A stretch of DNA of 12,951 bases from Bacteriovoracaceae bacterium (GTDB lineage Bacteria; Bdellovibrionota; Bacteriovoracia; Bacteriovoracales; Bacteriovoracaceae). The stretch lies in assembly GCA_023954595.1 (NCBI GenBank), contig JAGSHJ010000042.1:1-12951 (forward strand), given 5' to 3'. Numbering within the stretch: the stretch's first letter is position 1; every line of letters begins with the position of its first letter. Of the stretch, positions 1 to 6,380 are shown one piece after another. Under the pieces are notes generated by a model. It was not told the origin of the DNA, did no database searches, and saw nothing but the letters and a program-made list of their open reading frames with translations. Both the position numbers and the translations under genes were made by a program.

Positions 1-104
1 AAAATAATCTTAGTACACAGACCGTGAAAACTATAAAGTGAGCGGTATATATAAGATAATGCCTAGACATACTATAAACAACGATTCACTCACCTTTATT
101 TTAA

Positions 105-132
105 TTGCACCATCTACTCATTGGACTAATAC
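105..132 (+). promoter_or_regulatory. Weak candidate sigma70-like promoter for the exported-protein gene
   Basis: TTGCAC (105-110) and TAATAC (127-132) are separated by 16 bases and would start transcription about 25 bases before the ATG at 164. The -10 match is only partial (3 of 6), so this is a guess by eye. The rest of bases 1-163 shows no coding potential that I trust. Confidence 0.25.
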
Positions 133-163
133 TCCCCCCACTAAAAAACAGGAGAAATTAAAA

Positions 164-697
164 ATGAGAATTAAATCACTACTAGCACTTACAATGGGCC
201 TACTCTTCTTTTCCCAAACGGCCTTAGCAACCGCATCGGTGACCTTTACCAGTGGGGAGGATTACGATCAATACTCTTACATATCTCAAGATCACAAGGC
301 CATAAAGGACGTTTTTGACAGGCTCGTCTATAAGTTAACAGTAGAATGGGATCAAAACGACTATGTAATTAAGGCACAAATAATCGAGGAGTTTGACAAT
401 GACATGCAAGGTTTAGCTGAGCAAGGAATTTCAAAGGACTCCATATTTAAATATGTAGAAGGTTCAATTCTTGAATCCAGTGACAAAGAGAGCTTCAGAA
501 ATCTTTTAAGCACATTAAAGCTTCAAGGCATCTCTAGTGAAGAAAGCATAGTAAACATAATAGATTACCTTGGAGACTCAAATATGACTGGTGCGACTTT
601 CGCTAGTTCTATAAATGGTAATGGGAGTACTTATGCCCTAATCGCTGTGATTTTTGTCGCCGTGGCCTATTTAAATATTAATCGTATCGAATTTTAA
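164..697 (+). CDS. Small exported protein with C-terminal membrane anchor, function unknown
   Basis: I do not recognise this 177-aa protein. The start is the ATG at 164, not the in-frame ATG at 38: AGGAGA at 150-155 lies 8 bases before it, and the protein then opens with a typical Sec signal peptide (MRIK, hydrophobic core about residues 5-18, likely cleavage after Ala-Leu-Ala at 20-22). Residues 23-150 are acidic, mostly helical-looking and free of cysteine. A Gly/Asn/Ser-rich linker (about 144-155) leads to a hydrophobic helix at 156-171 and a short tail containing Asn-Arg. The mature protein would therefore sit mainly in the periplasm, held in the inner membrane by its C-terminus, with a positive cytoplasmic end. 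It is convergent with the flavoprotein gene and has no same-strand partner in view. The signal peptide and anchor are visible; any function would be speculation. Confidence 0.8.
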   Translation: MRIKSLLALTMGLLFFSQTALATASVTFTSGEDYDQYSYISQDHKAIKDVFDRLVYKLTVEWDQNDYVIKAQIIEEFDNDMQGLAEQGISKDSIFKYVEGSILESSDKESFRNLLSTLKLQGISSEESIVNIIDYLGDSNMTGATFASSINGNGSTYALIAVIFVAVAYLNINRIEF

Positions 698-704
698 TTG
701 TTCT

Positions 705-730
705 GGATGGATATCAATTGGTATCCATCC
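705..730. terminator. Perfect inverted repeat between convergent genes, candidate bidirectional terminator
   Basis: GGATGGATA (705-713) is repeated exactly as its reverse complement TATCCATCC (722-730) around an 8-base loop. It fills the gap between two convergent stop codons (697 and 732), the usual place for a shared terminator. Neither side has a proper T-tract, so termination would be weak or factor-assisted; the hairpin could instead protect mRNA 3' ends. Confidence 0.55.
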
Positions 731-731
731 C

Positions 732-1781
732 TCAAATATCTTGAGCTAAATCTTCATAGATAACATCACACAGTTCTTTGGCAGCAAGAAAAGAAAAACT
801 GAATGCGTTTTTATAAAGGCCAATCACCCCATAGCTGCCTTTAGACAACTTCCCCCAAAAAGGCGTTCTCTTGGCACCTTTAAAACGAATTCCATGATGA
901 GTCGGCCAATCCACTCGTGGTGGTAGATCCCAATGAGTAAACTGAGATTTTACATACTCAAATATTTCGTTGACCTCTTTCTCCATTGGAACTTGGATAG
1001 CACTGTCGTTCTCCGATGTAGATCCAATTAAAAGGGTCTTATCTGAAGATCTATATATTAAGTGCTTACTTTCTAGTGCATAGCTAAAGCTCTGTGGACC
1101 TAAATCAAATTCAGTTCCCAAGTATGTCCCACGAACAGGCTTAGATCGTTTGAGGTAGTCTGCAATTTTCTCATCATCAACTAATTCAGAAAAGTTTTGT
1201 GCCAAATAACCAGTGCATATAACAATGGCGTCAGCCTTGATCTGGGCACCTTTTTGCGTTTTCACAATATGTGAAGGACCATCTAGGGTGATTTCTTTTA
1301 CATAATCATCCATAAATTGAGAGTTTTTAAACTGGTCGACATGCCATTGGTAGAGCTTTTTAGGTTCAATGATGTAGGCCTTGGAGCAAACTCCATGCAT
1401 TTTGCGAGTGAAGTTAAATTGACCTATTTTATTAAATTCTTCCCATTGCCCAAATCGACGTTGCCATTTCTGTGCATTTTGACCTTCTGGATCCCAAAAT
1501 TGCCACTCATGAGCGACATTTACACCATCAGGGGCTTCGCTTTCAAAAAAGGACTCAAATTCTAAATGAGAATCGTACATTAAATCACCAAGATTGGAGA
1601 TCCCCTTCTGGACTCCTCTTAGGCAATTAATCGCTGTAGTCCGGTAAGAGCATTTAGGTGCAAAGTCCTCTGAACCAATCCTAATGATATTTAGGTCAAT
1701 AAATTTTTTTTCCAATTGGGCATTTACGCGCCAGGCTGCCACGCCATTTCCCACTATCACAATGGTTTTTGTTGTTTTCAT
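732..1781 (-). CDS. FAD-dependent oxidoreductase, D-amino-acid oxidase (DAO)-like fold
   Basis: This 349-aa protein is a probable soluble flavoenzyme. The N-terminal strand-turn-helix IVIVGNGVAAW (residues 7-17) is a GxGxxA-type dinucleotide-binding motif. A second cofactor-contact strand, AIVICTG, follows at about 185-191. A block around residues 44-66 (CSYRTTAINCL onward) sits where DAO-family enzymes hold the flavin ring. The C-terminal third, HHGIRFKGAKRTPFWG (295-310) followed by GLYKNAFSFSFLAAKEL (321-337), matches the conserved end of that family, where the flavin pyrophosphate and ring are closed off. The usual length is about 340-400 aa, so it looks complete. The substrate cannot be read from the sequence. 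No Shine-Dalgarno motif precedes the ATG at 1781 (the upstream bases are CTAAATTCACGAT), so it may have a very short or absent leader. It is divergent from tex. Fold: confident; amine oxidation: inferred. Confidence 0.75.
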   Translation of the reverse strand: MKTTKTIVIVGNGVAAWRVNAQLEKKFIDLNIIRIGSEDFAPKCSYRTTAINCLRGVQKGISNLGDLMYDSHLEFESFFESEAPDGVNVAHEWQFWDPEGQNAQKWQRRFGQWEEFNKIGQFNFTRKMHGVCSKAYIIEPKKLYQWHVDQFKNSQFMDDYVKEITLDGPSHIVKTQKGAQIKADAIVICTGYLAQNFSELVDDEKIADYLKRSKPVRGTYLGTEFDLGPQSFSYALESKHLIYRSSDKTLLIGSTSENDSAIQVPMEKEVNEIFEYVKSQFTHWDLPPRVDWPTHHGIRFKGAKRTPFWGKLSKGSYGVIGLYKNAFSFSFLAAKELCDVIYEDLAQDI

Positions 1782-1802
1782 ATCGTGAATTTAGCATAGA
1801 TA

Positions 1803-1831
1803 TTGCCATTTGTGAGAGCATTCATTATCGT
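1803..1831 (+). promoter_or_regulatory. Sigma70-like promoter for tex
   Basis: TTGCCA at 1803-1808 (5 of 6 to TTGACA) is followed by an optimal 17-base spacer and TATCGT at 1826-1831 (4 of 6 to TATAAT). Initiation near 1838 would leave a leader of about 30 bases with AAAGGG at 1858-1863 in front of the tex ATG. It lies in the 87-bp divergent spacer shared with the flavoprotein gene. Confidence 0.45.
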
Positions 1832-1868
1832 ATTGATTCTTAATTTTTTAACCTAACAAAGGGCTTAC

Positions 1869-4181
1869 ATGTCACTGGATACCAAAGCGCTGGCCTATGC
1901 GGCACAAAAAACTGAACTTGACCTAAGAAAGGTCATGACTACTGTTGACCTACTAGTTACTCAAGAATGCACAATTCCATTCATTTCTAGATATAGAAAA
2001 GAAGCAACTGGTAATCTTGATGAAGTTCAGATCAGGGCCATTAAAGACGCCTACGAAGAATATATTGAGATGGAAAAACGTCGTGAATTCATCTTGGACG
2101 CTATTAAGAAACAAGAAAAGCTTACCCCAGAACTTGAAAAGAAAATTCTGGCAGCAGACACCCTTAATAAGCTAGAAGATCTCTACGCTCCATACAAATC
2201 TAAACGAAAAACCAAAGGGACTATTGCCAAAGAGAAAGGCCTGGAGCCTTTGGCAGATTTCATTTTAACTTCTAAAAAGTCATTTGAAGAATCAATGGAA
2301 GAGCTTAAAAAGCAATTTGTTGACTCAAGTGAAGGCAAAGTTAAAGATCTAAAAGAAGCTCTTAATGGGGCATGCGATATCTTAATCGAAAACTTTGCTC
2401 AAGACCCAGATCTTAAAGAAGACTTGAGAAAAGACTTCTGGACACGTGGTTCTGTAAAGTCTGGCAAGAGAAAAGACGCTGAAAAGATCACAGACTGGGA
2501 CAAGTTTAAAGACTTTTTTGAATTCGACGAGAACGTTGAGAAAATTAAAGATCCTAGAAACACCCACCGCTTCTTAGCAATGAGAAGAGGTATGAACCTT
2601 AAAGTTTTAAAGTTGGAAGTTACTATTGATCCAGAGCTTGCTTATCAAAAAGTTGAGGCACACATGTTCCCTGACAGTGAAGGCCTTGGTAACTACGAAT
2701 TACTTCAAAAGCTTGGAAAGAAAGCTTATGACAACTCTATAGCGTCATCACTAGATCTAGAGCTTAAGAGTGAATTGAAAACAATTGCAGACAATGCAGC
2801 AATTGACGTATTTGGCGTAAACCTTAAAAACCTACTTCTTCAACCATACCTAGGTTCTAAGGCCGTTTTAGGTATTGACCCAGGGATTAGAACTGGATGT
2901 AAGGTTGTTGTTGTTGATGACACAGGTAAGTACGTTGGAGACCATGTCGTATATCCATTTGCTCCTAAATTTGATGTAAGTGGCTCAAAAGTTATTCTAG
3001 AGAAGCTTATTGAGGCCTTCAAAATTAAATATATCGCTATTGGAAATGGTACAAACGGAAGAGAGACTCTTGAATTTGTAGAAGACAATATTGAAGCGGT
3101 AAAGAACGGCGAAGTTAAGGCATCTATGATTAACGAGTCTGGTGCATCGATTTACTCTGCTTCTGACATTGCTAGAAAAGAATTCCCAGACAAAGATGTT
3201 ACTGTCAGAGGTGCTATCTCAATTGCAAGACGTTTCCAAGATCCGCTTGCTGAGCTTGTTAAGATTGATCCTAAATCAATCGGTGTTGGTCAATACCAAC
3301 ACGATGTTAACCAAGTAAGACTTAAAAAGTCCCTAGGTGCAGTAGTTGAAGATTGTGTTAACTTTGTTGGAGTTGACATTAATACAGCATCAGCTCCTCT
3401 ATTGAGCTATATCTCTGGTATTGGCCCATCAATTGCTGAGAATATCGTTAAGACACGTGAGAAAAAGGGTGTTTTCAAATCTCGTAAACAGCTTTTAGAT
3501 GTAAGTCGCTTTAGTGAAAAGATCTTCCAACAATCGGCCGGATTTTTAAGAATCTATGGTGGTGAAAACCCTCTTGATGGAACCTTCATTCACCCAGAGC
3601 AGTACTCTTACCTAGAAGCATGGGCAAAAGAGCAAGGCACTGAAGTTAATGCCCTTGTTGAAGATAAAGAAATCATCGCAAAGCTTGCACAAGACCAGCA
3701 GCTAAAAGATAAAGTTGGAGAGCTTACTTTCCAAGATATCGTTAAGTCTCTAAAAGCACCTAAACAGGATCCGCGTTCAGAGTTCAAGCCTGTTGAATTC
3801 AGAAAAGACGTTAGAAAAATAGACGATCTTAAATCTGGCCAATGGTATACGGGTGTTGTTAACAACATCACAAACTTTGGAGCATTTGTTGATCTAGGTG
3901 TAAAAGAGTCAGGTCTATTGCACGTATCTCAGATTGCTGATGAATATATTGAAAACCCGATGGATAAGCTCAAAGTTGGAGACAAAATCAAAGTTCGCGT
4001 TCTTGAGCTTGATTTGGATCGTAAGAGAATTAGTCTCTCTTGCAAGAGTGATGGCTCTAGCGATGCTCCAGCTCCTAGTGCTGGTGCTCCAAGAGGAAAT
4101 AGACCTAAAAGAGCTCCAATGCCTCCAAAAGACATAAAAAACAATGCTTTTGCAGGTCTTAAGGGTCTAAAGCTTAAATAG
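1869..4181 (+). CDS. tex: Tex family RNA-binding transcription accessory protein (YhgF)
   Basis: Full-length Tex (770 aa), a cytoplasmic nucleic-acid-binding protein related to eukaryotic Spt6 and thought to act on transcribing RNA polymerase. Domains in order: helical Tex N-terminal region (about 1-190); central helical region to about 325; YqgF/RNase H-like domain (about 330-460) with LGIDPGIRTG at 334-343, GNGTNGRET at 392-400 and ESGASIYSAS at 423-432; the family hallmark block SIGVGQYQHDV (470-480) and GVDINTAS (501-508); helix-hairpin-helix region (about 512-550, ISGIGPSIAENIV); S1 RNA-binding domain (about 656-725, with GVVNNITNFGAFVDLG and GLLHVSQIAD). A Pro/Ala/Lys/Arg-rich basic tail (about 728-770) probably adds nucleic-acid contacts. 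AAAGGG five bases before the ATG supports the start. The recombinase gene follows after 55 bases without a clear terminator, so read-through is possible. Confidence 0.97.
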   Translation: MSLDTKALAYAAQKTELDLRKVMTTVDLLVTQECTIPFISRYRKEATGNLDEVQIRAIKDAYEEYIEMEKRREFILDAIKKQEKLTPELEKKILAADTLNKLEDLYAPYKSKRKTKGTIAKEKGLEPLADFILTSKKSFEESMEELKKQFVDSSEGKVKDLKEALNGACDILIENFAQDPDLKEDLRKDFWTRGSVKSGKRKDAEKITDWDKFKDFFEFDENVEKIKDPRNTHRFLAMRRGMNLKVLKLEVTIDPELAYQKVEAHMFPDSEGLGNYELLQKLGKKAYDNSIASSLDLELKSELKTIADNAAIDVFGVNLKNLLLQPYLGSKAVLGIDPGIRTGCKVVVVDDTGKYVGDHVVYPFAPKFDVSGSKVILEKLIEAFKIKYIAIGNGTNGRETLEFVEDNIEAVKNGEVKASMINESGASIYSASDIARKEFPDKDVTVRGAISIARRFQDPLAELVKIDPKSIGVGQYQHDVNQVRLKKSLGAVVEDCVNFVGVDINTASAPLLSYISGIGPSIAENIVKTREKKGVFKSRKQLLDVSRFSEKIFQQSAGFLRIYGGENPLDGTFIHPEQYSYLEAWAKEQGTEVNALVEDKEIIAKLAQDQQLKDKVGELTFQDIVKSLKAPKQDPRSEFKPVEFRKDVRKIDDLKSGQWYTGVVNNITNFGAFVDLGVKESGLLHVSQIADEYIENPMDKLKVGDKIKVRVLELDLDRKRISLSCKSDGSSDAPAPSAGAPRGNRPKRAPMPPKDIKNNAFAGLKGLKLK

Positions 4182-4236
4182 AGGCAAAAGTTTCTTTTTA
4201 TAAGAGATTATTGGTCAATTTTGGTATCATATTATC

Positions 4237-5238
4237 ATGAGCAAAAAAGTTTATGAGATCACCGCCAAAGTTGACCAAAATCTTAAAAGTAAGTTTGAAG
4301 AGGCAGAGAAACGTAAAGTTTCGATTCAGGATTTCATTCAAGACTTTATTCAGCAATTTGTTTCTGATCAAACAAAGAAGGCCTACATTGCTGATCTTAA
4401 AAACTTTTTTGAGTTTCTAAAAAAAGGTGATGTAACAATTCACCATCCAAACCAAATTAAAGGTCACCACTTTCAGTTCTACAGGGATGAACTAATCGAA
4501 AACGGCTACTCTAGTGCCACAATAAATAGACGTCTTGTGGCCATTAGATCATTTATAAAGTGGGCCATGGCCTGCAAGCTTATAGATTACAATCCACTAG
4601 ATATTGTTAAGCTTCCGAAGGTTCAAACTGAATCTCCAACACTTGCGTTCGACGATCAAGAAGTACTGGACATGATCAATGCCCCAGATACTTCTACCAT
4701 GACAGGAGCAACACATAAGTTAGTTATGACTTTGTTGTTCTCATTGGGACTTAGACGCTCTGAGCTTGTTAATATTAAAGTCGATGATTTAAGAAAAGAG
4801 AGAAAGCATTGGGCCGTACGAATTAAAGGTAAGGGTGGAAAAGAGAGACACCTACCATTAGCACCACCTGTTTTAGAAGCAATCAAAGAGTATACTGATA
4901 AAATGGTTGGCTTTGGGGTTCAGTACTCCCCTGGTGATTATCTTTTATGCACCCAAAAAACTCGCTATAAAAATACTCCGATGTCGGGAACGACTGTTTA
5001 TAGAATCATTGAAAAGTACGCCAAGGCCTGTGGCATCAATAAAAAGGTGTCTCCACACTCTTGTCGAGCTACCGCAATATCACACTTATTAGACACGCAA
5101 AAGACTCCCATTAGAGACGTTGCGATCTTTGCAGGACATTCCAAGATTACAACTACTGAGAGATACGATAAGCGACGAGAGGGTCTTGATAACTCTGCCG
5201 CTTACGATATTGATTATTCTTCAGACAAGGTTTCTTAG
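4237..5238 (+). CDS. Tyrosine recombinase / site-specific integrase
   Basis: 333-aa tyrosine recombinase that would cut and rejoin DNA through a 3'-phosphotyrosine. The SAM-like core-binding domain spans about residues 34-130 (TKKAYIADLKNFFEFL, ATINRRLVAIRSFIKW). The catalytic domain (about 135-315) is complete: Arg173 in GLRRSEL, beta-hairpin Lys199/Lys202 in GKGGKERHLPL, His274 and Arg277 in HSCR, His301 in AGHSK, and nucleophile Tyr310 in TERYDKR. The His301-Tyr310 spacing of nine equals that of XerD. The C-terminus (RATAISHLL, then Y-D-K-R) resembles integrases of plasmid, phage or transposon type more than the chromosomal XerC/XerD pair, so a Xer name is not given. The first 30 residues are charged and look like an extra helix. 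No clear Shine-Dalgarno lies before the ATG, and TATTAT sits directly upstream (4230-4235), so the leader may be very short. No att sites, excisionase or cargo are visible. Confidence 0.93.
   Translation: MSKKVYEITAKVDQNLKSKFEEAEKRKVSIQDFIQDFIQQFVSDQTKKAYIADLKNFFEFLKKGDVTIHHPNQIKGHHFQFYRDELIENGYSSATINRRLVAIRSFIKWAMACKLIDYNPLDIVKLPKVQTESPTLAFDDQEVLDMINAPDTSTMTGATHKLVMTLLFSLGLRRSELVNIKVDDLRKERKHWAVRIKGKGGKERHLPLAPPVLEAIKEYTDKMVGFGVQYSPGDYLLCTQKTRYKNTPMSGTTVYRIIEKYAKACGINKKVSPHSCRATAISHLLDTQKTPIRDVAIFAGHSKITTTERYDKRREGLDNSAAYDIDYSSDKVS
4324..4359 (+). repeat. Three 12-bp tandem units inside the recombinase gene
   Basis: ATTCAGGATTTC, ATTCAAGACTTT and ATTCAGCAATTT follow one another and encode I-Q-D-F, I-Q-D-F, I-Q-Q-F (residues 30-41). 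The units differ mostly in third positions or by one residue. This is probably an old slippage duplication within an amphipathic helix at the edge of the core-binding domain. Confidence 0.6.
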
Positions 5239-6380
5239 ACAATCTTTCTAATATTCCCAATGAAGGATTCATTTTCTTTTCTGAAAAAGCTAAATGAAAA
5301 ATAAGAAAAGATACTAGCAACCAAATATGGAACAACGAAAGAGCTGATTGTGCCAAAGCTAGTAATCTTAACGGGCATAGAGCGTTCCACGAAAAACTCA
5401 GGCATAAAATTTATCTGGTTGTTCGAGAGAATATACAAAAGTCCCAGAGCGCTTCCAAGACCTAAAAGACAAAACGTCAGACTTAGAAACTGCGTGAACA
5501 TAAATGAGAGTCTCATCACGTCTTTTTTACTTATCCCTAATACCCATAGGCTCATCAAATCAATTTTAATTTTATCAAAAAAGATTAGAAATCCACTAGT
5601 GATACAAAGGGCCACAAGCAAGGTCATACTGATAAAGAGAAATAGCATCACATTTGTTTCAAGGCCTAAGGCCCATACTAATGATTGGTTCTTTTGTTCC
5701 CAGCTTTTGAAAACTCTTTTAGGAAAAAGCTTTTGAGCTGCCAGAAAGTCGGCCTCATTATAAAATCTAATTTTATTATAGCCTCTTTTTCGAACCAGAT
5801 TCTGAACTAGGCTTGCACGAGTCCAGGCATTAACAGAATCGACTTCTGTAAGCTCACTCATATAAAAATCACTCACTCCCTCACTTATATAGCGTGGAAC
5901 ATCTCCAAAGAGTCTATCCAAGTGTGAAGGTGAGATAAATTGAAGTGTTGAGCCAAAGTAAGCATTTAAAAGCGAAGACAAGTCAGCACCAAGAATGATC
6001 CCGCTAGTATCTTTTTTAACTAAAAACGGTGGCATACCAGAGCTGAAATCAACTCCATGCAAGATCACAGGAGATATGAACTTTCCCTTTTTGGCCATGA
6101 GTTCGATTTCATACTCAGGATAGAATTCAACACTGTTTTGCCTGAGTGTATTAAAGATTTTCTTGTATGGCTCATTTTCAGACATGATCATCTCACCATG
6201 GCCTAGTGCCTTCTTACTTCTGGCGATAAGTCCAGATTGGAGGCCACCCATGACTGATTGAATAATCAATAAAGAGAACGATGACAAAAACAACCCGGCG
6301 ACGGCTATAAATAATAGCCTTTGCCGAGTTTTAGATTTGAAAATATAACCAAAAAAGTATTTATAAAAATATAGATTCAT
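5235..6380 (-). CDS. LolC/LolE-like (MacB/FtsX family) ABC transporter permease
   Basis: 381-aa inner-membrane permease of the type that, with a LolD-like ATPase, moves lipoproteins out of the inner membrane. Topology fits the family: N-terminal cytoplasmic helix, TM1 (about 22-45) ending in QSVMGG (compare SVMNG in Lol permeases), a long periplasmic domain (about 46-240), then TM2 (about 241-267), TM3 (about 289-318) and TM4 (about 342-366). The Lol signature W-x3-N-x2-L-x2-AL-x2-E-x3-M is present as Trp227, Asn231, Leu234, Ala237-Leu238, Glu241 and Met245. The cytoplasmic coupling region between TM2 and TM3 (LMSLWVLGISKKDVMRL) also fits. The C-terminus lacks the usual P-x-E-x-LRYE ending. 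The start codon overlaps the fadJ stop (TAATG at 6382-6378), implying translational coupling. No ATPase gene is adjacent. Its stop overlaps that of the convergent recombinase. Family: confident; lipoprotein cargo: inferred. Confidence 0.85.
   Translation of the reverse strand: MNLYFYKYFFGYIFKSKTRQRLLFIAVAGLFLSSFSLLIIQSVMGGLQSGLIARSKKALGHGEMIMSENEPYKKIFNTLRQNSVEFYPEYEIELMAKKGKFISPVILHGVDFSSGMPPFLVKKDTSGIILGADLSSLLNAYFGSTLQFISPSHLDRLFGDVPRYISEGVSDFYMSELTEVDSVNAWTRASLVQNLVRKRGYNKIRFYNEADFLAAQKLFPKRVFKSWEQKNQSLVWALGLETNVMLFLFISMTLLVALCITSGFLIFFDKIKIDLMSLWVLGISKKDVMRLSFMFTQFLSLTFCLLGLGSALGLLYILSNNQINFMPEFFVERSMPVKITSFGTISSFVVPYLVASIFSYFSFSFFRKENESFIGNIRKIV

Noticed and set aside
38..163. N-terminal extension of the first exported protein from the ATG at 38
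   Set aside because: It would put 42 polar residues in front of a normal Sec signal peptide, and the ATG at 164 has a well-placed AGGAGA site.
4182..4236. Attachment site or terminator between tex and the recombinase
   Set aside because: I found no stable hairpin with a T-tract and no repeat matched elsewhere in the window; the stretch is simply AT-rich.
5350..5736. 128-codon plus-strand open frame
   Set aside because: It lies entirely antisense to the well-supported permease, and its translation shows no domain, signal peptide or suitable ribosome binding site.
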